Source: Armillaria gallica (taxonomy: Eukaryota; Basidiomycota; Agaricomycetes; Agaricales; Physalacriaceae). Taken from it: a DNA stretch of 64,000 bases. Made by a program: the position numbers and the translations under genes. Positions 36,104 to 48,061 of the stretch are shown here, in pieces. Numbering within the stretch: position 1 is the first letter of the stretch; each line of letters begins with the position of its first letter. The DNA lies in assembly GCA_037576215.1 (NCBI GenBank), contig JBANDB010000004.1, positions 6,944,001-7,008,000 on the forward strand, in the 5' to 3' direction. The notes under the pieces were generated by a model. The model was not told the DNA's origin, did no database searches, and was given only the letters and a program-made list of their open reading frames with translations.

Positions 36104-38500
36104 TTCATCACAGTTGGATGTAGTCGGGCATTCCATTTTGTGGATATATCTACCAGAGAAAAAGCCCACAGCATGGATATCAACCATGGTTAATAGGCAG
36201 TCAAAGTACACCCAAAAAAACATAGTTTTAAGTAGTTTCAGTGCATCCAGTAGCCACAAGAACCCTGGTGATGAGCCTAGACTTCTGTGGCAATGGCAAT
36301 ACCCAAAACTCTATGAGAGCTTAAGCAATTAATGTGCTAACATGGTAATCAAAGTGTCGTGTGTGTGAGTGGTTCAGTGCACTTCCATGCAGTCAATTCC
36401 TCTATAATACAAGATACACTGTGACTTTTCAGTCAGTGAAGTAATACTCTTGATCAATGAGTACTAGTAGACATTGGCTGTAAGCCAGGAGGGATCTTGA
36501 TAAATGAGATGGGACAGAATCTGGTATGACTTGAATACCAAGAAACCATGATAGAAACTGTGAAAATGGTCTAGAAATCACAAAAATAGATCTGGAACAT
36601 GTAGCAATGCACTAGAAATTGTGTGGATGGACTCGAAATCATCAAAATAGCCTAGTAAACATAGCTTGGGGTGTACCTAATATTGTGAGTCAATAATAGC
36701 AATAAATATATGGAAACTGCAAGAAACTGGGAGAAAACATGGTAACTGAGGTGCTGAGTTGGGTGTTACAGCAATAGATACATGGCAACTCAGAACAATG
36801 GTGAAGATGAGGGTGATCCTATGGAGAATGGTGCTGAACTGAGCCTACATGGAGGCAATACTGAACTGGGCGATGAAAACAATGGCAATGTAGAAGGTGA
36901 AAGTGATGAAACAATCCTGTGTGGTGAAAGTGAAGTGATGTTGTGGCATTAAAAGACAAAAGCAAGTTATTGACACAAGATTTCATGTATTGGTGCAATT
37001 AACAAAGCTAACCAACAACATCAAGAGTAAAGCAAGCAGTGAGGGATAACTTGGAGTAACCATAGCTGATTGGTAATGCCATAGCCTTGTCAACTGTGTA
37101 AGAACTAGCTCTAAGAATGTGGTATCTACCTAGTTTTTATACTACAAGTATGATTTTATAAATAGAATATTCATTGGAGCCTTAGTAAGGCTGTAAGTCC
37201 TTGGCTTTGTAAAAGCTGGAGTAAACATATGGAATCTGTGGTTCTAAAGTAACAGCAAGTCCTCAACATTATCATGTATGGATGGGAACCATGTGGTTTT
37301 ATTGATTGATGAGCAGATCATGAGATGCTGTTTCACTGTGGATTACTAAGCTGCAGTTGCCATACTGAGGTGTACACTTGTGTCAACAATAATTTGAGGT
37401 CTTGGCATTGTAACAGCATCAATCATGTCATTTCATTAAATAATTGATAGGCACATCAATTAGGTGCTTCTGAGTGATGCGGCAATTTTGTTTTAGGATG
37501 ATTGTTGGTCAAAGGTGCCTTGCTATGATGGGATACAGTAATTATGATGCAAGGAGAGCTGGGAAGGATAATGGAGCATTGAAGAAGTATAGATGTTATG
37601 GTTTTAGGACTGTATCTGAATATTTATGGCATATACTGCAAAAATCCATGGTATTATCAAGAGTTGGCAGCGTTATAGAGTACATGGGAATTATAATAGA
37701 CTTGTTTTGAAGGTATTGAGTGATGGATGAATAAATCCATAAATTCTGAGTGTACAGAGCCTGGAAGCTCATCACCAGATTGTGCTATATTGTTCTCCAC
37801 CCATACATAAGTCCTTGCAGAAGGCAGCACTATGTACAATGCTCATACAACACTGACAAAACTAAAGCCAATGATGACCACAATGATTTTCACCAGCTGC
37901 CATTCTCAAAACCAGCACCATTATTCCATCCCCTACCCAGCAACCCTTGCCTTGACATTGGGGCCAGTTGCCAGTGCATAGTGAATCTGCACACTGTAAC
38001 AACTACAGATTCATTCAAGGATCCAATATCAGGTATTATCTGCAAGCACAGGGAAAGAATGAGCATACAGCAACTGGCATGATGACAACAATAAATAGGA
38101 TGATGATGATGATGATGATGATGGGGATGATGTGCATGGTCGAAGAATGATGGAGGGGTATGGTAGATAATAGGGCAGGTCCATGAGTCAAAGAGAAGGA
38201 ATGTGGTAGGCATAATAAGGAGGAAAGGCACAAGCAGGATGCCAGGATAGAAATCAGGTCTCCAACAGATAGCAAAGGAAGTGATAAGGACAACCCTCTG
38301 GACATTGATTACTCACTTCAGTACATGATAGACAATGCCAAGAAAATGATGCGATGGGCCCCAATGGCCCCGCCACTGCCACCCTCTCCTGATTCCAATA
38401 TTGGTTTCTACTGCCTGCCTCAGGCCCAATATACTCCCCTCCTTTATGTATCCCCCATTTTAGACATGGGAGATCACAGCTATTAAGCCTGTTTCTACCC
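36104..38500 (+). pseudogene. Unknown coding relic split by an inverted family A LTR
   Basis: From 36114 a frame reads VGHSILWIYLPEKKPTAWIS and SKYTQKNIVLSSFSASSSHK, then stops making sense at the LTR (36269). On the far side, reading resumes at 37775 as CAILFSTHT and onward. Removing the LTR with one CCGG target copy makes the two sides continuous. Further downstream, coding-like stretches such as YSLQYMIDNAKKMMRWAPMA (about 38310) suggest a longer decayed gene. A GAT microsatellite at 38100-38124 lies inside. I do not recognise the protein. Confidence 0.35.
36269..37774 (-). repeat. Solo LTR, family A, copy 3 (inverted)
   Basis: This 1506-bp copy lies in the opposite orientation to copies 1 and 2, with TGATGAGCC at the left and AGCTCATCA at the right. 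The flanks are CTGG (36265-36268) and CCAG (37775-37778). These are the two different single-step CpG decay products of CCGG, so a CCGG 4-bp duplication is likely. Continuity of the surrounding frame supports that choice. Confidence 0.75.
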
Positions 38501-39299
38501 CCAATATTGTCATCATCAACAATGACAATAATGACCCCAGATCCCTATCCCTGCCACATTCTGTGCTCTCCATTAACCATATAACCACCATCAAACTCTC
38601 ATCCTCATTTTTGATACCAGGGAATCTAATGGTGACTGTCATTCTCCCTCATGAGCTTCTTGTAATGCTCTATAGTGCCATTGATTCCTACCTTGTCTCC
38701 TAGCTCATCCCTAGCCTATGCCACTGCCACCAATCAGTGGCCTGGGCTATATCCAACTGAGGGTAGTATGCAGCTACCCTGTGCAAGCCTGCCAGACCCT
38801 GCCAATGATCCCCGCTACTGTTGACAGCATCCCCACCCCTATACCTCCCATTTTTAGATTCTGCACAGTTGTGCAGCTCTAATTTCTGCATTGTTTACTC
38901 ATTCAGATGAGAAGGGATCCAGTGGAGGTGTTCATGCATGCCTATGTCTGCTACCATGTACACTGCACCCCCTGCTTGCCATCTTATATATATAAATTTA
39001 TTTTTACATTTATTTACATATTAATGTTTATATGAATATTTAATATTAAAAATCCAAATTTGTCAAGCAAAAAAAAGGTGCATCTAAATGTGTCACACAG
39101 AAACCAGCTAATTTTGCATTCAGGGCATGGGTGTCATATTGAGCCCATTTTCCCTGTGGCAGTGCCCCAAGCTGATGACAAATCAAACTGGATTCAGAGT
39201 ATAGCTACTTGTGTAAAAGTGGATTTAGCCACCCTGGCTAGCTCCACTGAGGATGCATTAGGTTTTTGTGGCTAGGTTTTAAATGAGAGGCAAATATAG
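38501..39299. other. Anonymous region
   Basis: Pyrimidine-rich and partly coding-like on the plus strand (38480-38700), but no domain is recognised. From 38985 to 39060 it becomes very AT-rich. Confidence 0.3.
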
Positions 39300-39487
39300 A
39301 TAGCCACAGATGATAGTTGTATTTATTATATATATAATTTATATCTATATTTAGCAATACAGCAGTGTCTGGGGTATTAAGATACAGATGCATTTGAAAT
39401 AGAGTGTACCAGTCCTGTATTTGGTATCCTAAAGTCCTCATCAAATTGACAAGAATCAGTGACATCTGCAAGAGTAAGGATGACATT
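39300..39487 (+). repeat. Related copy of the retrotransposon target repeat (empty site)
   Basis: It is homologous to 9330-9460 and 9960-10021. It carries GCAAGAGTAAGGATGACATTG uninterrupted, the pre-insertion arrangement of the site that holds the 16.5-kb element elsewhere in the window. It is cut by a solo LTR at 39493, and homology resumes at 39857. Confidence 0.6.
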
Positions 39488-39492
39488 GTCAA

Positions 39493-39851
39493 TGTTAGAC
39501 CCAATATCCAATCAAGAGTAAACAATGGCTGTATTGCGTTCGTACAGTCATCATTGGATCTCGTGATGAAAGGATTTCTAGACTAAGGCTTTAGCGCTTA
39601 GCGAGAATGAATGTGTTTTAGTATGAATAAACTTTAGCTCAAAGCTAGAGAATATACAGCTTGAGCTACAGTACTTATATACTAAAATGAGGGGTCTAAT
39701 AATAAGTGCACCATTGCAAGAAAGAAGCAAAAGTATCTCAAGAGGACAATGGTGACTGTATTGCTATGTCATGGCTCCGTGGAGTCGTGGATCCTATGGA
39801 TAAAATAAGATAAGAGGTGCTTAGATAAATAAAATAAAATAAATCGTAACA
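39493..39851 (+). repeat. Small solo LTR, 359 bp, family D
   Basis: It begins TGTTAGACCC and ends ATCGTAACA, with inverted TGTTA/TAACA ends typical of fungal LTRs. Flanks GTCAA (39488-39492) and GCCAA (39852-39856) form a 5-bp duplication with one transition. It contains TTATATACTAAAA (about 39675) and AATAAAATAAAATAAA (about 39829-39844), a plausible promoter and polyadenylation region. CpG is well kept, so it is probably younger than the sequence around it. Confidence 0.7.
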
Positions 39852-39856
39852 GCCAA

Positions 39857-41060
39857 CATCTGCTTTGAGAAAACAACTACACTCTCAGCTAGCTATGACC
39901 TCGCCTCAGAAATAATATGGCCTTTAGTCCAAATTCTAAAGTTGTAGCAGTTCACAAAGAGACAGTAGGCTTCAACTTGCAGAAAAGAGCATTTGTTGTT
40001 GTGATAACTTGATGGAAAGACTCATCATCAATAACATCCACCTCACATACCAGCCTGGAGACAAGGTAGACTATCAGGGCTCTCTTGAACTGACAGAATA
40101 GTTGAGACATACCACAGTACCAAAGAGAATCCATGGGTGGGAAAGGGAACAAGACATGGCTAGGTGCTAGAAAGGTGAAAGTGAAAAGGGAAAGAGATGT
40201 TTGTGGATCAGATCCATGGTGGCTTTCCAAAAGAAGAAACTTCACATGCCTGTGCATGTGGTGTCCCCTGGCTATATATAGTGATGCTGGACTGGGTACT
40301 ATATTGGCTATGCTAGAATAGAGGAAGCCAGTGGGCCCAATCGTCTGCTACCATGATTGTTGGTACTTGAAAAACTGGAAAACTGGATTGATTGGCCATC
40401 TCTGCTGATACAGCTCAAGTAAATAGAAGTAAACTACTTCTACTGACCTTGATGGCTCATTGTAAAAAGTAGTGATGGTGGTAGCAACATTATCTACTAG
40501 TGAATGTGCACATTCCATCTAAATCCTGTCAAACTACCATGATCCTGATCATCACAGACCAGCTGTGCCTTGCTGACATCAGCTGCAGATGATGTCAACC
40601 TGGGATAACAAGGGTCAAGAAATAAGGCTGTCACACTGCAATGGCATTACAGAGTGAAGCAATCCTTCAGCTCTGCTATCCAGCCTAAGAAGGAGACAGA
40701 CATGATGAAAACAGACTCTGGAATCAGACATTCAGGTCCAGAATATGACTCCGGCTGGGAGTAGTGAAACTAGTTGTCTTCCAGAGATGTCAAATTTCTC
40801 ATCCTTGGCCAAGGGAACTTTGTTGCCCTTCTTCGAGGCCTTTCACATGCCAACAGGGACACCCCTGTAAACCCACAAGTGTATGTACTCCTCTACTTCA
40901 CTGCAGGGTCAAACTCTTGCTATCAGGTCCATGAATGGCATCCATAACAAAATTTCAGACATATACCCAAAAAGTGTTTTCGAATGAGCTACTATCATTT
41001 TGAGCTGCTATAGTCACAACTTAAAATGTAAATGTTAGACCTGCAGATGTTACAATGCTA
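39857..41060. other. Anonymous region after the target repeat
   Basis: After about 40 bases of dispersed-repeat homology no feature is recognised. Short frames on both strands lack motifs. Confidence 0.3.
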
Positions 41061-41990
41061 TAACATACTGTGACACCTCTTGTCATGGTGGTAGGGCTGT
41101 TCACCGTTGCTGTTGAAGAGACTCTGTGCGCACAAGCTAGAAATGCAACAGCATCGAAGACACTGATCACACCCACACCCAACACTACACACACAAACCC
41201 TCAAGTTTGTGGGGGATTCTGATGCAATAGAAGCAGATAGAAACAAAACAACCAAACTCTCAGAATATAGGAAACACACGTATAGAAATAGCGTGTGCTA
41301 CGTATCTCAATTTCTCTAAGTCCAAAGGCTTTTAATAACAAGAGGAGCGACAGTTGTCGCTGGGCCTCAAGGCAAGGTGTAGTACAATACACACAACATC
41401 AAGAGACATACACAAAACCCTCCCAAAGTCTAGAGCAACACATGGAATGACCTCAAACAACTTAAAACACACAGCACACGACTCAAAGCTTCGCGCTCCA
41501 AGCAGAAACACTTCCCAAAACCTTCCACTAAAGCCACAGGATTCAAACCTATGCGCTCGAGCTTCCAAACTGATTGTAGATTCACAGGGTTCTAACCTAT
41601 GCAATCCAGAGACACAGAAACCTTATAAAACCCCATCTGCAAGCCACAGGGTTTGAACCTATGCCACTTGGGAAATATACACCCTCAAGCAAGCACTAAT
41701 CAAGCCAAAGGGTTTGAACCTCTGCCACCTGTAGTGCCTCACATCACACAAAACCCTCAAAGCACAAGAGTGCGTCCTCAATGACACTAAACTCTTATTC
41801 TCATGTCAGAGCACAAGTCACCCAACCAATTAACAATCACACAAGTGCCACGTTAGCTTTCTATGCCTCGCATGCAACTCAATTCACTCGATATGATCTC
41901 ACTAGCATTTGATGGCCATCACATCCGAGTGGCAGGATCCGAGTCCTATGCTCACAGTCCGCTCTATTTCTCCATTTCGATTTACCTTAA
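41061..41990. repeat. Possible LTR-like segment with four T-arm-like motifs
   Basis: TGTGACACC near 41070 and TGCTCACA near 41950 could be LTR ends, but no target duplication is seen. Inside, the phrase GCCACAGGGTTTGAACCTATG recurs with variation at 41533, 41582, 41643 and 41704. On the minus strand each contains GGTTCAAACCC-like sequence, close to the Pol III B box. No A box or tRNA body is visible. Confidence 0.35.
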
Positions 41991-42056
41991 ATTGTGCCAT
42001 TGGATAAATGCTGTCCCTCTTTGATCATTACTTACAGTACACGCAATACTATTTGC

Positions 42057-42927
42057 TTAAGTCTGTCTGTATATAGCTATTACAGGCTTTTGACTGTCCA
42101 TAGACATTTTCATATCAAGGTATGCGATATTGCCTTCTTTATTAGAAGTCCTACCATGGATGAATCCGTCATTGAACCACACTGTCCCCGTTCTGTCCAC
42201 ATATCTCGCTGTAAAGTGTGCTGTACCATAGTATATCACCCCGGACAAGCAGTACATCACAGATTCACCTGCTGACTGCATCGAGAAAGTCTGGTCCAGC
42301 TCTGTGTCTATACCCTCAATGTATACTGGGTAGTTCGGGACACAAGTGGTACTGCTCTATTTTACAGGTGGCGCCTTCACATTCTCCGCATGTTATCCTA
42401 GACAGATACTGTTGGGTTGACGTCAAATATTGGTCAATTGTGTATGGATTTTGATTCCTCGACATCGAAGAGGGGGTGATTCCACATGAGTAATAATGTA
42501 CAGGTCGCATGACATGACCATTTATGCATCTACTACTTATTGTCATGAACGGTGTCGAACTTGTAAACCACTTCTCTGTTATCGTGCTGGGGCTTGTTTC
42601 CTTCCCATAAATGAACATGCTAGGGAACTCTCAGTGTAACTTCCATCTCATAAAGTCCCTTACCTGCTCTAGTGAGTACTTACCTTCGATGTGCAACTGC
42701 AGTGACTTGGAAAGCTCTCCCATCCATTCAATATTAATACCCTCGAAACATTTGGCATAATGTACAGGGTCTGACTTCCACGTATTCGCTAATACAAATA
42801 ATATCGAATCGTATGGACAGCTATTGTTATACCACTTGCAACCGCTTGGAAACTGGGCGATGCTGCCCCCCAATGAGCACTCGGTGCAGGATACTGAAGG
42901 ATCCTGTATGGCGTCCGATCCGCTCTT
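42057..42927 (-). pseudogene. Helitron C-terminal cysteine protease-like domain
   Basis: Immediately after the helicase and in the same frame, across TGA 42928-42930, is CKWYNNSCPYDSILFVLANT. This resembles the catalytic Cys helix of USP/Ulp-like papain-fold proteases. After SLEQVRDFMRWKLH there is another TGA (42631-42633), then a Cys-rich segment (ITCGECEGATC). After a frameshift near 42325 comes LSGVIYYGTAHFTARYVDRT followed by WFNDG, a His...Asp pair as in these proteases. Fungal Helitrons and related elements often carry protease domains; a deubiquitinase- or deSUMOylase-like role is inference. The copy is broken. Confidence 0.6.
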
Positions 42928-44015
42928 TCATTTTTTGGGACGATGAATAGGGGATACCAGGCATGGAGATACGTCTTGCTCTGACCCTACACTATCATGT
43001 TCGATGGGAAACCCTGATGGGTTACATGGAGTGTGTACAGAATGTTTGTTGTTAGAAACACTTTCTCCACACGACAACACCGGACTGTCCTGCTGCAGAC
43101 CCGTCAGACGAAGATCTTTGTCCTTGTCGTGTGTTATCCTGACAGGAATGTGGGGCATGCTTTTCACATCCCATTCGAATTCGCTGCAATCAGTAGGATG
43201 TACAGGATCATATGGACCCCATGCAATTGAAGGTTCTACTGCAGGTGGTACGAAGGCTTCGCCTACATGGTATTGGAATCTCATCAACAAGTCATACCTT
43301 CTCTCGCCAAATACAGTTGAAGGCAGATGATTGTTATAGAGCAGGGAGGTAACGTGGTCCAACAATTCCAACTCCCTGAACTCCTGTCGTAAATGTCCAG
43401 AACACCCGCCTTGTATCTTCCGCAGGTCAAAAGCTGGCTGTCTCGGATTGGTGAAATCAGGCAACAACAGGGTACCGTCTGCTGTGGTGCTGTGCAACAA
43501 CGCAGTGTAATACGACTGGTGGGACCTACAGTTCATGAGATCGACAGGATTCTTGAGTCGTGTCTTGCCCTGTGAACAGTAATCGGTCATGGAAAAGTTG
43601 GGGATAATTTCAACTTGCGACCTGTTTATCGAGATGCTCAAGTCGTCTGGCAACGAACACGATATAGCAGACAATGTCCTAGTCAGTGGTATCACATTAG
43701 GTGGTAAGTTATCAAACTTGACATCCTTTGGAGGATTGCTGAGGCAAACAAAAAGGGTTTCCAACACTTGCTGCCCATGGTTACCGATCCCTTCGACCCA
43801 TGAATGTACAGTGCCTTCTTGTCCTTTCGTTATGCACAGCTCCGTGGCCACGTTCAGTCTTATCATTGTGGGCAACCCTTTACACAGCGAGAGTTTACCT
43901 GAAATATGCTTGTTGTTGTCACTAGGTCGAGCCTCCCACAATAGATGTTGCATTCTGGCCGACAACCCACATGTATTATGCTGCTTCCTGGATCTGGCTG
44001 TAGTCGTTGGAGCCT
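42928..44015 (-). pseudogene. Helitron PIF1 helicase, C-terminal part
   Basis: This frame continues the helicase after a one-base frameshift near 44020. Conserved C-terminal signatures are ISGKLSLCKGLPTMIRLNVA, ELCITKGQEGTVHSWV and NFSMTDYCSQGKTRLKNPVD, the last including the TDYxxQGKT motif of PIF1/RecD-type helicases. DLMNCRSHQSYYTALLHST follows. A Pro- and Ser-rich linker leads to the protease domain. The frame ends at TGA 42928-42930, which reads naturally as a former CGA. Confidence 0.78.
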
Positions 44016-46033
44016 CAGATAGTGTCGTCCGAGTAAAAATCAGTCAAAACCTGACCGGTCTCCACAGAGGATCTGGAAGAACCGATACGGTTGAACTTGT
44101 CTTTGTGCACGTTCAACCCCATGATTATGGACACGTTACGAAATGCAGATGAAGTTATATCAGGAGCACAGTCCGAAACGTTGCATATACGCATATGGAG
44201 GAATCCTATATCAGCAGCAGTGCACATTTTATATCGCATGTTCGCTAATGCTGTCCTCATCTTGGCATCGTTCACACTCTGAGTGTTTTGCCACATATTC
44301 TGCCTAAGGATGACCACCATCGTTACTTGATGCCATATTGCCTTACTGAGGGCAGCCTCTTGACTTTTCTTGTTCGTAGCATACATCCCATTGTCTGGTC
44401 TGTATAGTGCAGCATTTTCTGTGCCTATAACAGGAGGCAGTTGCGCAAAGTTGCCTGCGAATATCATGTTCATCCCTCCAAAGGGTAAGTCCACGTTGTT
44501 TGTACACATGGCGAGTCTTGCACTAATCTTATACAGATCACTGCAAGACAACATAGACACTTCATCGAAAAATATGTATTTGACCCCATCCATCCTATCC
44601 TTGACCTCGCCAAGTGATTTCTTGCTCACTTCACCTTTAGTAAACTCGTTAATTCTGAACATATAGTGATATGTTGATCCACCCACCAAAGAAGCTGCTG
44701 TTCCTGTCGGTGCCACTCGGATCAGTCGGTGCGATTCGTCTCGTAGCTCAAAGTATTTGATCAATGCCCTCAACACTTGTGTTTTTCCTGTGCCTCCCAT
44801 GCCTCCTATAAACATCCTTAGTTGTTCAGGTAAAGGACTTTCCGCATGCTGGGTTACTATGCAGAAGGCTCTCTCTTGTTCCTTGTTCAGCTTGAATTCT
44901 AGCACGACCATGTCTGCAACACTAAGAGTGTCTTCGGCGGTATCGCTATGTTTATTTTTAGTCAGATGCTCTTGGGTAAGCACTTCAGCCTGGTCAATGT
45001 ATTGTTTGCTAAAAATCTTATCTGTTTGGGCCTGTCCATTACCTGTCAATTTCCTCTGAGCAAGTGTCTCCTCTCTAAGTCTCGCTACCACTTCTTTCCA
45101 TTCTGACACAGTACAGTCAACGTTGATGGAATTTTCATTGACCTGACTAAAGTCTGCCCTAGACTCATCAGGAACCGTCCATTTACAACCCTTGTCACCC
45201 ATCAATCTCTGTATCTTCACTATCTTCAGCATCTTTCGTCTGTAGCTGATGCCGTGTACCAGACCCATTGCCTCCTCTGCGTCGACTCTGTAGTCATTAG
45301 GATCCATATCGTCGCCATCGGCCCCTTCATCCAGCTCCATAAAAACAGAATCAGACCCATTGTACTCGAACATCGGATGTCCTTCTGCTGCGGTTTCTTT
45401 GATCATTTGCGCTCTGTGATTGTCACGGGCATCCAAACATTCGTAGCGAAGGTTAAAGTTATTCATTATGTCATTCTGCCATGGAAGGAACTGATGTTGG
45501 TCAAACGAATCACTCCAATTCTGGTCTACACCTTTCAGAGATATACCACTTCTCCATGGCTTGAACAATGCATGCATTGTTGAGCAGTAGAATTCACGAT
45601 CTCCCACGTCTCGTCTCGGCAACAATCCACCCACAAAATTCGGCACATATCGGTCAGACTCAGGCCGAAATGCAACATGATGCGTTTCTGCCAGTGGATG
45701 ATCTGGCAAAAATGTGTACCGTGCTATTCGGGTCTTTCTACCTCGAGGGGTCTTAGGTGCATTGAGGGAGGACGAATCGCTTGCGCTATCCTCCACCAGG
45801 GTCGCCTGAGTATCAGGCAACCGACAAGGAATGGATATAAGTGTGCTCGCCATGTTATCCACTTGTGTAAGCTCGGATCCTTCATCATCTACAATAAAAT
45901 CATCAATTGAACCGTGACATGATGGTGTACCCATTCGAGAACCATCATCATCGTCTTCACATATATCGCCAACGTCTACTATATCCATTTGCTCTTCATC
46001 GTCACCATGCTCTCTTGATGATTTAGGCAACAC
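44015..46033 (-). pseudogene. Helitron PIF1-like helicase core
   Basis: This is the longest open piece of the Helitron, 672 codons. After an acidic region and a linker (RYTFLPDHPLAETHHVAFR), the helicase core starts with LNKEQERAFCIVTQHAES (Q-like motif). Walker A is GGMGGTGKTQVLRAL, with motif Ia RVAPTGTAASLVGGSTYH, Walker B YIFFDEVSMLS and motif III GGMNMIFAGNFAQLPPV (usually GDFAQLPPV). It unwinds DNA ahead of rolling-circle transfer. It ends at a frameshift near 44020. The helicase motifs themselves look intact apart from the D-to-N change in motif III. Confidence 0.85.
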
Positions 46034-46102
46034 ACTATTGGGCAGACGCTCGCATCGACATATCCATTCATACAGGGAGAGTTTGCTGAGCTCTGTGGGA
46101 CA

Positions 46103-47029
46103 TCAAATATAGTCTTCTACTGGAGAAATCCATACAATTGTATGTGACTTACGCTTTATCTGTACATTCACCTCTTCCGGTTTGTCAGATTCATCTTTCC
46201 ACGCGTTTCTGGCTTCGGAAACAAAAGATTGCCAATAGAAGGTCGTGAACTTCCTATTCGTGTAGTGATCAGGAAAACCTAGTAAATAAGAACATATCAT
46301 GGGAGCACCTATCTCCATTTTCGCACCCAATGAATTAACCATCTGGGTCATCATCTTACGTGCTTTGTTAGATCAGGAAGATGGGTCAGGCATGTCTTTG
46401 TTTCTCTGAAACACTGATTTTATGACATCGAAGAATACGTGCGTTTTGAGGGAAGGTTTCGTGATATAATCAGAAACGTAAATCAGCACTGCCTTGATAG
46501 CTGTACCAGACCTCAATGATGTGACGTCTGTATTACATCTAAGCAGATAAGTGAGCAAAGGAGTAAAGGTATTTATCCAGGGTTCTCTCTTCTTCATGTC
46601 TATATGACCTGTCTCTGGGTCCACTGTGGTTGCCTCGAAAGCGGCTCTAGGGAACCTACCCCGACATTTCCCCCACTTGTTATCCTTGCATCCCTTGGAT
46701 GCAGATCCTTTCTTCAAGGTTCCATCAGCATATGTGTTCTCGTGGCATGAGTGCACATTCGCCTTACTTATTAAGTGATCCACTAAGTGCCTGAAATACC
46801 CCCACCACATTTCAACTTCCTTACATTGTTTGCAATCAACATCCACACAAGAACAAGCAGGAGGAGGGGCAGAAGGCAGAGTCGTAGTGGGATCGAGGTA
46901 CTCAGGTAGTAAGGACTCTCTGTATTGGTCATCGCTAACATCCTTATGTGTCCCCGTGTGATAGTCACCCGTGTGCACAGCCTCAAGATATTCTATTATT
47001 CGGCGCCTGAACTCGGAATCTCCTGCCAT
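46103..47029 (-). pseudogene. Helitron region between Rep and helicase
   Basis: Two same-frame pieces (47029-46373 and 46354-46103) are separated by TGA 46373-46375 and end at TGA 46103-46105. They contain a Cys cluster (CSCVDVDCKQC), SKANVHSCHENTYADGTLKK and CRGRFPRAAFEATTVDPETG. These are followed by LLTYLLRCNTDVTSLRSGTA with YVSDYITKPSL, the KCR-like region after the Rep HUH part that holds the YxxxK-type tyrosine motif (VLIYVSDYITK). The second piece has MVNSLGAKMEIGAPMICSYL and TTFYWQSFV. All are typical of fungal Helitron proteins. A former CGA codon explains TGA 46373 well. Confidence 0.75.
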
Positions 47030-47032
47030 TAG

Positions 47033-48057
47033 TCAGTCTCTTATCTCCTGCGGACTTAAACTATTCCTTATCCATAAAACAAGATGAAGATGTAAAGTTA
47101 GCCGACCTTGTTGCTCAACAGTACTGTAATATGATGTGGCGTGTCTGTAGGCACCAGGTCTGTCACTGCCGGCACGCAATACATGCTCTATAAACAGGTC
47201 CACTATAAACTTAAAAAATCTAGCAGCAGCCACGGGGTTACTTGTTATCGCAACTATCCTGTCACGCTCCTGCTTGGGCAAAAGTGAAAAACGCACGTCC
47301 TGATCTGCCCAATAGATTGCTATAGGGTGTCAGCTATCGGTGGGAGCAAAAGTGATGTACCAAGAAGGGGCACCTTCAGAAGCCATCAGAGAATACACTT
47401 CATTCCGCATATACTTCTTGGACATCAATGATCCACTCACTTTATAAGCTATGTGGTCCAGATCATTTATAAGTTGGAAACAATCCTTCTCTTCTTGCGT
47501 GTTGGGCACCACTCTTACACCTTCTTTCATGCGCTCTGATATACTAGTAAGTGTAGCTTCGTCCAGCCTAAATATCCGATTGGAAATATCCTGAAACTTA
47601 TCTTTTTTGGTCAAGAGATAACCACATGTAGTGCTAGCCTTGATCTGTTCATGGCTGAATGCAACGAATGGAAAGTTAATGTCTGTCTGGAAGTGCTTAT
47701 CATGATACATCAGCAGCCATTTCTTATGCTCTGCATCTGACATTCCGGTAGTTCCTACACCACCCATGCCATAAGGAAATAGCCAAGGGAACATGGAAGT
47801 ATATAATGATGGGTTGTTGTATATGGACTCTGGCATCTCTGCATGGCCTACAGCCAGGACGCCTCTGTTAGCCTTGAAATGCCATGTAGCATGTATCTTC
47901 TGTGCATCGAGTTTCATCACAGTCAGCTGTTCGCCCACCAAGCCATGCACTACAACTGGACATGCACCTGCAGAAGTGCTGTCTGACTTCTCCATATCAA
48001 ACACGCTTGTACCTTCTGGCACTTTGTTATTGTCATCTCTACGGTAGACAACTTCGA
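47033..48057 (-). pseudogene. Helitron Rep (HUH) nuclease region
   Basis: Pieces 48022-47330 and 47296-47033 are in one frame across TGA 47330-47332. The first has VPEGTSVFDMEK and MFPWLFPYGMGGVGTTGMSD, then KHFQTDINFPFVAFSHEQIK and GAPSWYITFAP, the standard lead-in to the Rep nuclease. The second has GRLTLHLHLVLWIRN, the HxH metal-binding motif of rolling-circle nucleases. It ends at TGA 47033-47035 followed by LMAGDSEFRRR, where CGA would give the expected Arg. The upstream end at 48057 abuts the inserted LTR B and reads back into VEVVYRRDDNN. Confidence 0.82.
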
Positions 48058-48061
48058 CCGG

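Noticed and set aside
41533..41728. CRISPR-like array (four similar units with spacers).
   Set aside because: The window is eukaryotic, the repeats are imperfect and few, and there are no cas genes. T-arm-like repeats explain it better.
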